Positions 21,771 through 33,542 of a stretch of 64,000 nt of DNA are shown here, one piece after another. A program made the translations under genes and the position numbers. A model generated the notes under the pieces. That model was given only the letters and a program-made list of their open reading frames with translations, did not search any database and was not told the DNA's origin. The stretch is from Heliocybe sulcata (lineage: Eukaryota; Basidiomycota; Agaricomycetes; Gloeophyllales; Gloeophyllaceae), in the NCBI GenBank assembly GCA_004369045.1, contig ML213510.1:690866-754865 (forward strand), written 5' to 3'. The number at the start of each line of letters is the position of its first letter. Position 1 is the first letter of the stretch.

Positions 21771-24700
21771 ATGGACGGTTCAGAGAAGATTGAGCGGCTT
21801 GTGCGGACATGGATGGCATCGGGAAGAGAGCAGGATGTTGATGAGACAGTTGCTGGTACGCGACGTGCATTTCCAAATTGTAGAGACTTGCTCAGGTGCG
21901 CGTCAGTTATCTCCAATGGTCAAGGCGCACTCCTTGATGTAGTGAAGGCCCTGGGGGAGTATCTGACTTCGGAGGAAGATGAACTGAGGACGAAGGGTAC
22001 AGTGGGTAGTCTGGCTACACGATATCATGTCTTCACGTCCATGTCTTATGTAGGCGTCGAATTCATGTCGGCCGTCCTGTCCGGATGTCCTCCTGAGCAC
22101 TTCAATCGACAATCCGGTACGATGAGCTCCGAGTGCACTGGAATATCAGCTGACGAAGCAGGCGCAGTGAAAGTGCTAACATCGTTCCTCTGCGGGAAGC
22201 TGGACGACCCGGAAACAGTAGTGCCCGCTTTGAAGGGACTAGCCTCTCTCACTTACCTTCCAACCTTCACTTCTAGTGACGCCGTTGATGTCGTGAATGC
22301 GTGAGCAGACATCTCCCCACTTTATTAGAGCGCGACAGACAATCATCTTCAGAGTTTTCGCGCACGTCAAAATGAAGTCGCTGGTGCAATCCCAGCGGTT
22401 CATTGTCCTGTCTATCATCGATAACCTTCTTTCCAAACATAGAGATGGTGGGTGATGTCAACTACCGCAATGATGTGGATTCACTGAACCTCCCCCGCTT
22501 GAAAGCTCTAAAGAATATCCAGACACAATTCGTGCCCGCTTACATTGCCCTGGTAAATGGGGAAAAGGACCCCAGAAATCTGGTGTTATGCTTTGCAATT
22601 GACCGCGTGCTCCTGCTCGAGTTCAATGTCAAAAACCACATCGAGGTAAGAGGTTTCCGTCCGTTCACTGTGCGGCATGCCTAAGGCTCAGGCGGCAGGA
22701 CTTGTTCAACATCACATTCTGTTATTTTCCAATAACCTTCCGACCGCCTCCAGGCGACCCTTATGGGATTACGACAGATGATCTGAAGAAAGCTCTAAGG
22801 TGAGGATAAGTGAAAGCATGCGAGGGTACCCATCTTAAGTGAATCGAACAATGCAGGTCATGCTTGAGCGCAACGCCTGACTTTGGGACGCTCGGCATTC
22901 CACTCTTTTTGGAGAAGTTGACAGCTGGATCTCCCATGACCAAGGTGCGTCTCGTCCTGTGAACCACTGACTTGCAAATGAACTGACAGAGACATCACAA
23001 GAGAGATACCCTTCAGACTCTCGTCACTTGTCTCCCTGTCTACGGAGCGGCTACAGCTGAATCATTTGCCAAGAAGCTGTGGAATTGTCTACGCCTCGAG
23101 GCGAGTCTCTTGCCTCTTGACAGGGACACCTCTTACGTTAATTATGCCTAGATCTTCCAACCGACAGATTCAGAAACAGAGGACGAAGCTCTTAGGACTA
23201 CGCAAGCTCTTGTCAAGGTCATCTATGCTGACAGAGATTCAGGAGATGGCCCTGGCTTGGTCAAGGACGTCTGTCATGAATGTCTGGATCTTTTAAAGGA
23301 ACCGGAGAAGAGCCAGGCGAAGCCGGCTATCAGGACTTTGTCCGCGTTCTTGTCGACGACAGGTACAGCGACAATCACATTGTTTTGTCTTGAAACGTTT
23401 GACGTTTTCTTCAGAGGCGGTCTCAAAATACATCCTTGGGCGCGCCGTTCCTCACCTTACGGCACTCTTCCACAATCCAGACGAGGCATCGAACCGAAGG
23501 CCTACGCTGGCACTTCTCTCTGATCTTATCAAGGCAGCGCGTGACTCCACCCTTGACTCTACTCCTGGAGTGAAGTTAACCGCCTTCAAGGATGATCTAC
23601 TGGGGATCATGACAGTTGGCTTAAAGTCCGAGAGTTCGTGCACGGCATCACTGGATGGACTAAAGGCTATGGTAACCACGAATGGGCTTATTACAAGTGA
23701 GGAGTTAGGATATGTTGTGCACAATGTGAACGAAATCATCTCGGAACAATGGGCGAGTACCGAAGAGATTAGGTTAGTCATGTCACGGTGTGTCGACATG
23801 GCACGTGCTCACGATGTTCCACCTCAGCGATGCAACTCTGGATCTGCTGACAACGATATCCGCTCAATCACCCGCCCATGTCGAGGGCACCACTCTACCT
23901 CTTTTGTTCAGCACGCTCCCTGACCAAGCTCCTGCACGAGAAGCGGCGTCTGACAGGGCGAAGTGCTGGCAGCATTTGGCTTTCCTCGCGAAGCTCTGCA
24001 AACAGCCCACACTGTTCGAGACGCTCGTCATACGTCTGACCACGAAGCTGGATCTGATCTGTGGATCTACTGCTTACTCTCAGGAAGACCTTGAACCAAG
24101 CGCCGCTTACGCGCACTCGATTTTACTCACCTTGAGAAACGTCTTGAAAGAGAAGGTCGACCTTGGCCATGCGGATGTCGCGAAATATCTCGATCGGCTC
24201 GTGTGCCGCGTGTATAATTTGTTCATCTATTCGGCGTTGGAACCGACTGCTTTGCACATGCTTGCATCAGAGCCGCGACTACTCAAGACTGCAGGAGAGA
24301 TCATCACATTCGTTGTGCAGGTCACGCCGACCGCGTGAGCCCGTCTTCTTCGTTCAGTAATTCATAGTCTTTGTTAACAAGTGTAACTTTTCCTAGCAAA
24401 CAGCAGGTATTCGCCGCGAGCCTGGTGCATGCGTATTTGCATGGTAATATCAAGACTCTGGCAGCGGGTAGTCTCAAAGTTCCTGAGGACCAGAGGTTCG
24501 CTCCTTTTGAGGTCAGTTCGAGTTGAAGAACAATTTTGAAAGCCACTTAACAGAAACAGTCCAGTGCGCCTCTATTTCAAAAAGACTTGGTCGTCTTGTT
24601 TTCGGCAGCAGTCATTGCCTTGCACAAGGAGGTAAGCGACGTCACCTCGCTTACCGCTGTCACACAGACGACCTGTATCTTAGGTACCGGTGCCCGTGCA

Positions 24701-26005
24701 AGATACATCGGACTTCCTTCACTTGTTGTACACGTGGAGCGTGAAACATGCCGAAAGTTTGCTGCAACGAGAAGCTGCGTGGCATGCACTGGCAGCAATC
24801 CTCAATAAGAGGTCGGAAGGTCAGAGTCATCCCTGGTCGTTTACGTCATATGTTCAAATCAGCTATAGATGGCGCCCACTTCTTGACGACCTGCCAGGAG
24901 CAGATTTGGCCGGCCGAGATTAATGAGGCTAGAAGCGATCACTCCGTGCAAAATCGACGATACTCCATTTTAGCATGGACATGGGTGCGTGCTGCTTCTG
25001 TCTACCTGTTCTTTGATTACCTGACTATGCCTGGCAGGTCACAAAAGGACTTACAACCAGAGGCCATGCTTTCTCGGAAGTGTTTGTCGACCGTTTATTC
25101 GAAGTATTCGACGATACAGATATAAACTGGGATGCTGCCAAGGCTGTTGGTGACATTGTTGCCCCCGACGATGTCTTGACGAAGAAAAACCATGCTGTTG
25201 TCAAGGTGAGAAGCTCTTTGGGCCAGGGTGTCTCAGGCATGAATACTTGAATAGATTCTGTTTGCGCAACGATATTGCAGTAGGCTTCTTCCCCGTATAA
25301 TCGAGGGTGCTAAGGGTGCGGGCAGTATGTCGATTCACCTGCTCTTTTCTGGCTCATTCTAACCTTCCTTGAGATGACCGACAGCAAGTCGCCTACTTGG
25401 TTGCGCTTACTTCACTCATTAAGTCCGTGCCAAAATCGACTTACGCGTCCGAAATGCCTACGGTATGTCGTGCAACTTAGCGAACGAGCGATCATCCTCT
25501 CAATACTATTAATTTAGCTCATCCCTTTACTGCTGCGTGGTCTGCGTCTTCGCGATCCAGACATCCGCGCAAATGTCATCAGCACCCTTCACGCTGCGAC
25601 GGACGGTGACAACAATAGCTCTAACATAATTTCCGAGCATGTTGGAACCCTGGTCTCTGCGATGTTGGAGAACAGCAAGGTGCAAGACATGCCGTCATTC
25701 GTATGCCTTCCTTGCTTGCCATGATGAAAGCCCACTAATAGTGCCTAAAAGCGGGTGAGGGTCGCAGCCCTCAAGTATCTTGCCGCATTACCGAAGTCGA
25801 TTCGGTACGACAAGCTTCATCCGTACAAGACCACGGTAATCAAAGAACTGAGCAAAGTGTTGGATGACCCGAAGAGAGCCGTACGGAAAGAGGCAGTTGA
25901 GGCCAGGTATGTGCAATCCCAGTCCCACTCTCAAGAGCCGTATGTCGACGCTTTTTCAGATCCAATTGGTTTACATTCAGCGGTCAATTGCGTATGGACG
26001 TCTAA
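21771..26005 (+). CDS. MMS19: MMS19 (Met18) HEAT-repeat cytosolic iron-sulfur assembly factor
   Basis: MMS19 with CIAO1 and CIA2B forms the targeting complex that inserts Fe-S clusters into DNA polymerases, helicases such as XPD, and other nuclear proteins. The gene has many exons. The N-terminus is MDGSEKIERLVRTWMASGRE, and the middle holds leucine-rich helical HEAT repeats. The C-terminal third is recognisable: WHALAAILNKRSEG, then TWVTKGLTTRGHAFSEVFVD, then DVLTKKNHAVVKILFAQRYC, and finally YLAALPKSIRYDKLHPYKTT, VLDDPKRAVRKEAVEARSNW and the stop at 26003-26005. The last exon follows an intron at 25908-25966. The upstream GTG-started extension is ignored. Confidence 0.88.
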
Positions 26006-26210
26006 GACCAGAGAACCGTACGAAGAATGTGACAGTAGACAAGGCTGTAATGTACCATAGTATTCTAATAAACATGACAAAAGATACAGTGCTCGAGCTC
26101 GTGAGGTTCGTCAAATCAATAATACCATCGGGTATAGACAAAGCGAGTGTTTTCCAGCAAACTTATAGATAAAGAAACATAAGAATCAGTAAGGAATGTA
26201 TGTGTATGCA

Positions 26211-27581
26211 CTAGGCCGCCGCCATGATGGCTTGTGTTTTCTGGCTAGCTTCCAGGAGGACCTGCTCGAACCCTTGGAGGTATTCTTGCACGACTTTCCT
26301 GCCGTCCAGGCGTCTCCTGACACCAGGTGAAAGAGGAGTGACCGGGACTGCGCTGTCATCCGTGTCCTGGATACCAGCCTCCCATCTCTCTATCTTGACT
26401 CGACTCTGCTCCGCACTATCCCACTCAGTTCGCCAGTCGCCCAGTTTGTTCTTCAGAGCACGGATTCTTCGACCTGCATCGGCAGTGGCTGCGCCGTTTA
26501 CTTGAGCGTGCTCAGATATTGCTGTGAGAGACGTAACTAGCGACGCCGTGAATGTACGCAGATGCGCGAGTTCAGAAATCGTCTTGGCCGGAGTTGCGGG
26601 GCCGACAATAGGATGCGGTTGAGGGAATGTATCCCTGATAGCTGGGGTCTCGGGTTCATCGTCGTCTTCGTCCTCGTCTCCTAAATGGTTGTGGTCCGGG
26701 TCGGTCTCCCAATCATTAGCGTAAGACTGCGACTCCTCGACGAGTGTACCCAAACTCCTATCCGTTGCCTTCGGGTCATCCGTAGACGGCTGTTCGTCGC
26801 CATCTTCATCCAGATCCTCCAGTTCATCCAGCTGACCCAAGACGTCGTTGCCATTAACTTCCCCAGCAATCTTCCTGAATTGCCGCTCATACTCCAGCAG
26901 CTCGCGGACCTGTTCCTCCCGAGCGCGCTCTGTCTCGTTTATGCGGCGGATCACGTCGGACGCGATCTTTTCTAGAGGGGGCTGCGTGTGAGACGCGCTC
27001 GTCGTGTCCGAGTCAATATGGCGGAGATGGGATAGGAACTTCTCAGTTTTCTCGAGATCTTGGGCGAGTATGTCCATGGCATCTTGATCCGGCTTGGGTC
27101 TTCTCCTGCGCGTAGCCACTGGGCTACCGAAAGAGGGGTCGATCTCGGAAGGGATGTCTACAGACAACGCAGGAGGTTCATGCTCATCTTGAGCATCTAA
27201 GGGAACAGCACCCATCTGGTCAGCTAGCGTAGTGCTACCATCCACTGCAGGTGCCTCCTCTTCATGCTCCTCATCTATGCCTTCGGCCCCCTCATCATAT
27301 TCTATCCCGAACTCCTCCGCCAATAGCTTAGATCCAGCGCTGGGCTCTGGCATTAGTGCCACAGCTAATTCGTGGGCCAGAGAGTGCCTTCCATTTCCAC
27401 CGGCAGCGTCTTCACCCATCACTTGGGCTAAGCTAGACGAGGCCCGTAATGAAGTGGCTGAACGTGGGGGAAGTATGCTCTGTCGTGACGGGGACCGTCG
27501 AAGAGAAAGCGTGTTCGCGTGCGACATCCTTGAGGTTGATGTAGAGAAACCGCCGTCGTCGCTGTTATCAAGACCAGACAT
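26211..27581 (-). CDS. Conserved-looking acidic coiled-coil protein, 456 aa
   Basis: This is one uninterrupted exon, unusual among its intron-rich neighbours. The N-terminal ~100 residues are Ser-rich and basic (MSGLDNSDDGGFSTSTSRMS). Residues about 100-330 are strongly acidic with DEDGDEQ- and DEDEDDDE-type runs. A likely coiled coil lies at about residues 170-240 (RRINETERAREEQVRELLEY). The C-terminal ~120 residues form a second helical region that includes RRIRALKNKLGDWRTEWDSA. No enzyme motif or membrane segment is present. A role as a structural or adaptor protein is inference. I do not recognise the family; it may be confined to basidiomycetes. It ends 205 bp from the convergent MMS19 stop. 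Confidence 0.7.
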   Translation of the reverse strand: MSGLDNSDDGGFSTSTSRMSHANTLSLRRSPSRQSILPPRSATSLRASSSLAQVMGEDAAGGNGRHSLAHELAVALMPEPSAGSKLLAEEFGIEYDEGAEGIDEEHEEEAPAVDGSTTLADQMGAVPLDAQDEHEPPALSVDIPSEIDPSFGSPVATRRRRPKPDQDAMDILAQDLEKTEKFLSHLRHIDSDTTSASHTQPPLEKIASDVIRRINETERAREEQVRELLEYERQFRKIAGEVNGNDVLGQLDELEDLDEDGDEQPSTDDPKATDRSLGTLVEESQSYANDWETDPDHNHLGDEDEDDDEPETPAIRDTFPQPHPIVGPATPAKTISELAHLRTFTASLVTSLTAISEHAQVNGAATADAGRRIRALKNKLGDWRTEWDSAEQSRVKIERWEAGIQDTDDSAVPVTPLSPGVRRRLDGRKVVQEYLQGFEQVLLEASQKTQAIMAAA

Positions 27582-27814
27582 AGAAATGAGCGAAGGATTA
27601 CAGTGGCAAGAAACTGGACGAGAGCGTTAGGAAACAAAACCAAGGTAAGTAGACTAACGCAGTCTCGCGTCGGTGGCAACTCCCAGTCACTACGGAGACC
27701 ACGGCAGGCCTCCGATCTCCGCATTCGGCTTTCCCGGCTGATGCCACAAAGAATAATATCACTGTATTGATATTCCATATCTAGTATACAGTTGCAAGGA
27801 AGCGGAGTGACGGT

Positions 27815-30800
27815 TTAGCTGTAAGAATCCGGGTCTGGAGGAATAGCCAGTGCAGCCGCATGAGGGAAATCGGCGTTCAAGAAAGAAACCACGTCGGTCT
27901 TCGTCATCATGCCCGTCAATTTCCCTGACTGCGTGAACACGATGTGGCGAAGATTCTAGGTACAATCGGATAAGTATTGGAACGCAGGGATTTCATCTCG
28001 CAACACACCAGTTTCTGGAACATGTTGATGACGAGCTCCTGCGGGACTTCCTTTCGCAACTGAAATACCGAAGTCTCCAGGATAGGCGAGAGGTCCAGGG
28101 TCTCAGACCTGTCTGCCCTCACGGGCAGGAAGGAGCATGGGCGTTCAAGACGGCTAGACGCATTCATACCAGTGAAGTATGATTCTGAAATGCTGCTCAG
28201 TGAATGGGCTCAACATGCAAGGGAGAAGGTCGCACCTAGGGATATGTTCAGCTTGTCTCGCATGACGTAGCCTAACAGTAGACCCTCCTGAATGACTGGA
28301 AAACCGTGGAACTGGTGCGTCTTCATCATCAAATCTTGACGGGGGAAAAAGTAAGTTAGTGATATATACCGTCAGCTCAAACCATAGTCGTCGTACCCAG
28401 ATCCTTCAAAGTACAACCGCGATTTTCAATCACGACCAATTCCTGCACGGGCTTCATCATGTGGGCTGCTATCTCTCCCTTGTCCCTATATTCCACGGAT
28501 GGGATCCAAGGATATCTTCTCATCGCTATCCAGGCGGAATATATGCCACCTTCACCGAACGCATCGCCCACCCATTTAGACACCATCACAGATATCATAA
28601 TGGGGAGAACGTGCGATAATGCACCAGTAAGCTATGCTATATCAGAGTTAATGTACATCGCAAGGATACCTGAACGTACCTCGAATAAGATTACGACTAG
28701 CGAGACTGCGGACTCCTCTCAGCACTGATATCATCTCGTTGCATCGAGAACGTCCTTACTGGTCATTCGGGTAACACCACCGAGCATTGCTGAGGCGCCA
28801 ACCACAGCATAGAAGCCTGGAGATATGCATCGTACTGTAGGATCTGGAGGACAGGACGAGAAAACCCAGGCAGTTGGATGCGCTCGGTATAGCCCTTGCC
28901 TGTACATCGTTAGTCGTTGTAGAGTCGGGTTTGAATCGTTTGGCATACGTTAGAAGGCCGACAGCTCGACCAAGTGAAGCGCCTATGGCGATGGTCGGAA
29001 GGAAGATACCCGCAGGAACCTCAAGTTCGCTCAGCTCGTCCCACCACGAGTTGCAATAATGCGGACACTCACCATCATACCGAATGTCCAAGCTGTCAGC
29101 CCGATCTTGACAACTGCAGTCAGGAGCAACAGGAAGATATTGCGCCACATGGCAACCGGGCTACGCACGATGTCAAGTCAAGGTAGGATCACCGCCGACG
29201 GCTGGACTTACTTGCAAAGGCCATGGTAATCCCCTTTGTTCGCATCGCATTCTTGGAACAAATTGGCAACAAGCTCTGATGACTGGACCCTGAATAATAA
29301 TGCATCAGATAACACCAGATTACGAAGAATTCCAGTGCCACCTCAAGAATACCACAAGGTAGCTGACCGCTGCTGTGATGGCACTGACACCTATTACTTC
29401 CAGAACAGGCCACTCATGTAACACGCTGTTCCTGCGATACACAGCTGCTGCCACGTTCAACTTTATGAGGAGAGAGCCTAGAACACCCTGGAAAGCGGTG
29501 ACAATAGTTGTCAGTGTGCCCCGCCCTATCACGCACTTCCACTCACCCCAACGACGCCCAAGAAAAGCCAAGGGACCAACTCGAACGCTCGCCAAGTATC
29601 ACTGCCACTTGTCACCTACCAGCACAGATCAGTCACCATCTATATCCTTCAAAGTAACAGAGCACACTTGGAATAACACCAATTTCGCTGTCCCGAAAGG
29701 GTCGACGTACTGCAGGGAGACTGCCGCGATGACAGAGGTGACGAAACCTCGCCAGATGACATCGTTCTCGTTCGAGAACGTTTCTAATTCTAAACATGCC
29801 CAAGACATTATAGAGTGCCCGGTAAGCGTCACGAGAGCTTTGCGAACCTTCCAATCCGAACAAAACACCACCTAGAGGGCTACCGAAGGCGACGGATACT
29901 CCTGCTGCTGCGGCAGCTGCCAATAACTTCCGCTTCTGGGCTACGAGAACAAGCTGAGGAAAGCTATTCAAGCGTGGACAAGTCGCATACCTTCGTTGTT
30001 CCGGAATTGCTGGAAGACGCCTGATAGGTTGTATGCCATACAACAGGCTACATGGACAAGCGGACCCTGTACACAAATGAGAGGATGTAGGTCCTGTTGA
30101 ATAAAGCGACGGCACGATGCATCACCCACCTCTTTGCCGAGCGACAGCCCGGAAGCAACGGAAAGAGCGAGCCCAATACCCTTGATAAGGAGGGTCCAAG
30201 GGCTCAAAAATGCGTCCAAGACATAACCACCAAGTATCTGGGAGAGGCTTATGAGGAACCAGAGCATAGTACACGCAGAAGTGTACAGACCGCTTTGATT
30301 TCAGGTACTGCGGTATGGCGACGGTAAGGGAACAGATTAATAGGTTTCAGCGAATTGACGTACTCCCAGTATGAAATGCGCTAAGAACAAGATCAGTAGC
30401 AGGACTGGCTCTCGATGACACGACTTACTAGGGCGCGTAAGACTGAACCAGGATCGCAGCACTTCCAGCAAAGGCGACCTAGTATTCCCATAGTTACTGG
30501 CGTTATTCGACTGACGTTGGTCTGCATCACTTACGGCCAAAGCCATGTATACGAGTGACTGAAGCAATGATTGCCCGAGAATGGAGTGGATACGAAACCA
30601 CTCTGACCACGTTCGCCACTCCGTACAGATTTCACCAGCTATTACGCGGTGGCTCACGTTGGCCAGGCAAAAACGAGTCTATTGAGTAGACGGACGTACG
30701 GTCTAAGCCACTACAACATGCTACTTGATTATAGAAGAATCCATATGAGCAGCGGCCCTCCCGGAGGTCTCCCAGCCTAGGTATGGTTCGTTATCCAGGC

Positions 30801-31292
30801 AGTCAACTTGAATGAAGTGACAGGGCAGCTAGACATGAGACAAACGTACCATTTGACCAATACGTCCAGCCAAGCACCGGCCACCCCGACTCCGATGCCT
30901 GTCGCTACTATGACAAACCACATCTTCATAGTATCCAGGGTAGGTAACAGTATTCCTCTTGCTCCCCGCTGACTCCTCAGCCTCTGCTTCCTCTCGCGTT
31001 CCAAAGTTTCTTCATAGAGCCAGTCGATCGTACTTCCGTCTCGATACGTATGAACGGGGCGTTTTGCATCCGGCTGATCCGTCCATTGGGACAGCTCAGA
31101 GTTCAAAGCTTGTAATTCCGTATCTTGTGATTCAGATCCAAACCAGGCAGGAGAAATGCTTGTAGGTCCATAGAATAGCAGTAACTCTTCAACTGCCTGC
31201 GCTCACTGCTTACTCGAACCCTGTGCTCACCGAGCATTTTCCCAGTTTCTATCTGACGAGTCGGACTCAGAGTGCGGTACTCCTACAGCCAT
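27815..31292 (-). CDS. CLC-type chloride channel/antiporter with CBS domain
   Basis: It starts MAVGVPHSESDSSDRNWENA and continues WLYEETLERERKQRLRSQRG before the first membrane helix (TMKMWFVIVATGIGVGVAGA). CLC signatures follow in order: TGIPEIKAILGGYVLDAFLS, ALSVASGLSLGKEGPLVHVA with the gating Glu in GKEGP, AAAAAGVSVAFGSPLGGVLF, and PAGIFLPTIAIGASLGRAVG. The C-terminus carries CBS-domain sequence ending LRHIVFTQSGKLTGMMTKTD and PPDPDSYS. More than ten introns interrupt it. The gating Glu suggests a Cl-/H+ exchanger of endosomal or vacuolar membranes. The usual GSGIPE filter reads HTGIPE here, assuming a donor after GGGA at about 30343 and an acceptor at about 30312. Confidence 0.85.
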
Positions 31293-31680
31293 TGTAGCAC
31301 TGACTTCTGGTCTACGGCGAGAGGAGGAAGCTAGGAAGGGGCCCGAAGGGCAGAGGGCTAATTCTGCAACTCAAGAGTCGCGGCGTTGCGACAATAATTG
31401 GAGGTAATTGGTTATAGCCCGGCAATCACAAGGACTACTATTCGGTATCCTATCGACTAGCCGGATTTTATTGCTTATAATTATTCCCCGTCTTACACAA
31501 CGGTCCAAGGCGGGTCTGTCGTTTGTCATCATACTGCTTGCAGTTTGAGCTGGCACATCCGGTCTACCGTAGAAGGCTCTGGAGTTCCTCCCATAGTTCT
31601 GCCGGAAAGCTTATATAACCTGAATGCAACGGACGCTGTGTAGCGAGCCACACAGGCGAACGGTAGCAATCTCCAAAAGA
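31293..31680. other. Intergenic region between CLC and F-box genes
   Basis: It holds the CLC 5' leader/promoter (right of 31292) and the F-box 3' end, both on the minus strand. No gene seen. Confidence 0.4.
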
Positions 31681-33194
31681 TCATAATCGGGTAATTAGAA
31701 CCTGTTTGGACCAGTAAGCTCTCCAAGCTCGACCATCCAAGAGTGGAACTGCCCGCCGCAGTCCCCCTGAAGCGTCGTCTAGTTTATACCACCATCGATG
31801 ACTCGGATATTCCTCATTATCGACCGCTCGCAGGCCCAGCTCCAGAAAGCGAACCGACGGAAGAGCCTGAGCAAAACGGAGCGCCAGGGCATCTCGGAAA
31901 CGCTTGTTGTGTATCTGGAATAATGCTACCACTATCCCGATATGGATAGAGAGATACACGGCCGGGAGGCTATGGAGAGCATCTGGCATTGAGGTCTCCG
32001 GAGCGCGTCAGCTGCAACTGTCAAGATGAGTTTGGTGATAAGAGTTACCAGCATATTTAGAATATCGGCAGATGCACGGCCCAATGAGGACTTCCACTCC
32101 TCGGGTTCCAGGACCATGTGTAGGAAGCGGAGCCGCGGCGTGGACGACACAAGATCTCTCAGAAATTCTCCCGTAGGCCTTATGTTCGTAGTAAACGACA
32201 GAGACATCGGAGACGTTGCATTGATTATAGGATGTAGTAGCTTGTCGTCTCTAATGGTCGTGATGTGACCGGGAAGGAAGGGTCGAGGATGTCGCACCAC
32301 TTCTAGACAAGCGGTGGGACATACGACGTTCCCGTTGCGGAGTGAACCTGCGTCTCCGCGCAGGAAATCCAGGTTGTGCCAGCAAGGCATGTGGTCCTGC
32401 AGGTGGAGAACCTCCGTAGAGTTTGTGCCGAAGCCTTGATGCAAGGTAAGCCTTCGAACGTTCGGAAAACTACGTGCCAGGCGGCCTGCTGGTAATGTTG
32501 GGCCTAGCAATTGAAGATCCACAACAGACGGCATGTACAAGTCGTTTGACAATTGACTCGAGAAGGGTGAAGACAGTTTCAGGACCGTCGGGGCCGCCTG
32601 AAATGCTTGTGTTACTGCAGAGGATAGACGCGTACAGAGGTACAGATTGACTTCTTGAAGGTACCGCATTTGCTGCAAAGTCTCTATGCACAGAGGGGTA
32701 TCGAATAGCATGATCTTGATACTCGACAGACGAGGACACAAGTCGATAAGGGCTTTGGGTATTCTAGAGTTCCCTGCAAAGAGTAAATCCGCGTCGACAG
32801 CTTCGAATTCTTGCAGATTGAGGGCGTGCTCCAGCACTTCAGCTAGAGTCTCGTAGGCTTCCGGACTGAGCCGCTGCGTCTCCGTCACCACTTCACCTGT
32901 TGGCGCATTTCTGGGCGATTCTGAGGTCAAGGGACTCGGAAGACTCAGAGACTTAAGGTAGACGCAACGGTGATAGAGTCCAGCGGATGCAAATTGTCTG
33001 AAGCTCAATATCTTCTTCTCTATCCGTCGCACCTCGGATGCCCTGAAAGATACTGACGAGGTAAGGAAAGGAGCAACGACTTCCTGCGCTACCTTGCAGG
33101 TGCTGCTAAGACGCCCAAGATCAGGAGTATGAAGCTCATGGAGGATGATTTCCTGTATATCGAAGGGTAGATCAAAAGGACACAGAGCCGTCAT
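31681..33194 (-). CDS. F-box protein, agaricomycete type with leucine-rich repeats
   Basis: F-box proteins link substrates to the SCF ubiquitin ligase through Skp1. The start MTALCPFDLPFDIQEIILHE leads straight into the F-box helix DLGRLSSTCKVAQEVVAPFL. The rest has spaced Leu-rich blocks such as LYHRCVYLKSLSLPSP and PRLSSIKIMLFDTP. A 52-nt intron (32048-31996) joins NML to TSMPDALHSLPAVY, giving a C-terminus with LPSVRFLELGLRAV and RRAVPLLDGRAWRAYW, common in these expanded basidiomycete proteins. Without splicing the frame ends early at 31932. Its target is unknown. The open frame continues upstream to 33299 without another ATG, so the F-box ATG is chosen. Confidence 0.7.
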
Positions 33195-33542
33195 GAAGTG
33201 TCTCGAAATATTGAGATCAAAGCGTCTGTCGATCTGGCGTGAGTAGCAAATGAGAGCAAGTGTGGCGGACGCCTCGAGCAGCTTAAGCGCCGAAGCCACT
33301 CCTAGCTAGGGCGCCATGAGCCGCAAACAAAGTCAAACTTTGTGCATGTATTAACATGGTTGATAATACAGGGCCTGATATACTGGAACTGATCATAAAG
33401 CACGAGGGGAGTATACTGATGATATACAGGTCCTGCGAAGTTAGGAGTTGATATTGATATGACTGTCATACTAGAACGTAGTAGACAAACGCCGTCGCGA
33501 CATGAGGTGGTACACCTGGGACAGCAAGACTGTACCCTGCCG
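33195..33542. other. Intergenic region between F-box and helicase genes
   Basis: Both neighbours are on the minus strand, so it contains the F-box promoter and the helicase 3' UTR. No gene seen, and I find no clear similarity to the DNA just past the + helicase copy at 55052-55374. The duplication border therefore lies close to the stop codons. Confidence 0.4.

Noticed and set aside
31529-31726. 65-codon minus frame after the F-box gene
   Set aside because: Overlaps the 3' end in another frame with no splice link and no recognisable protein features.
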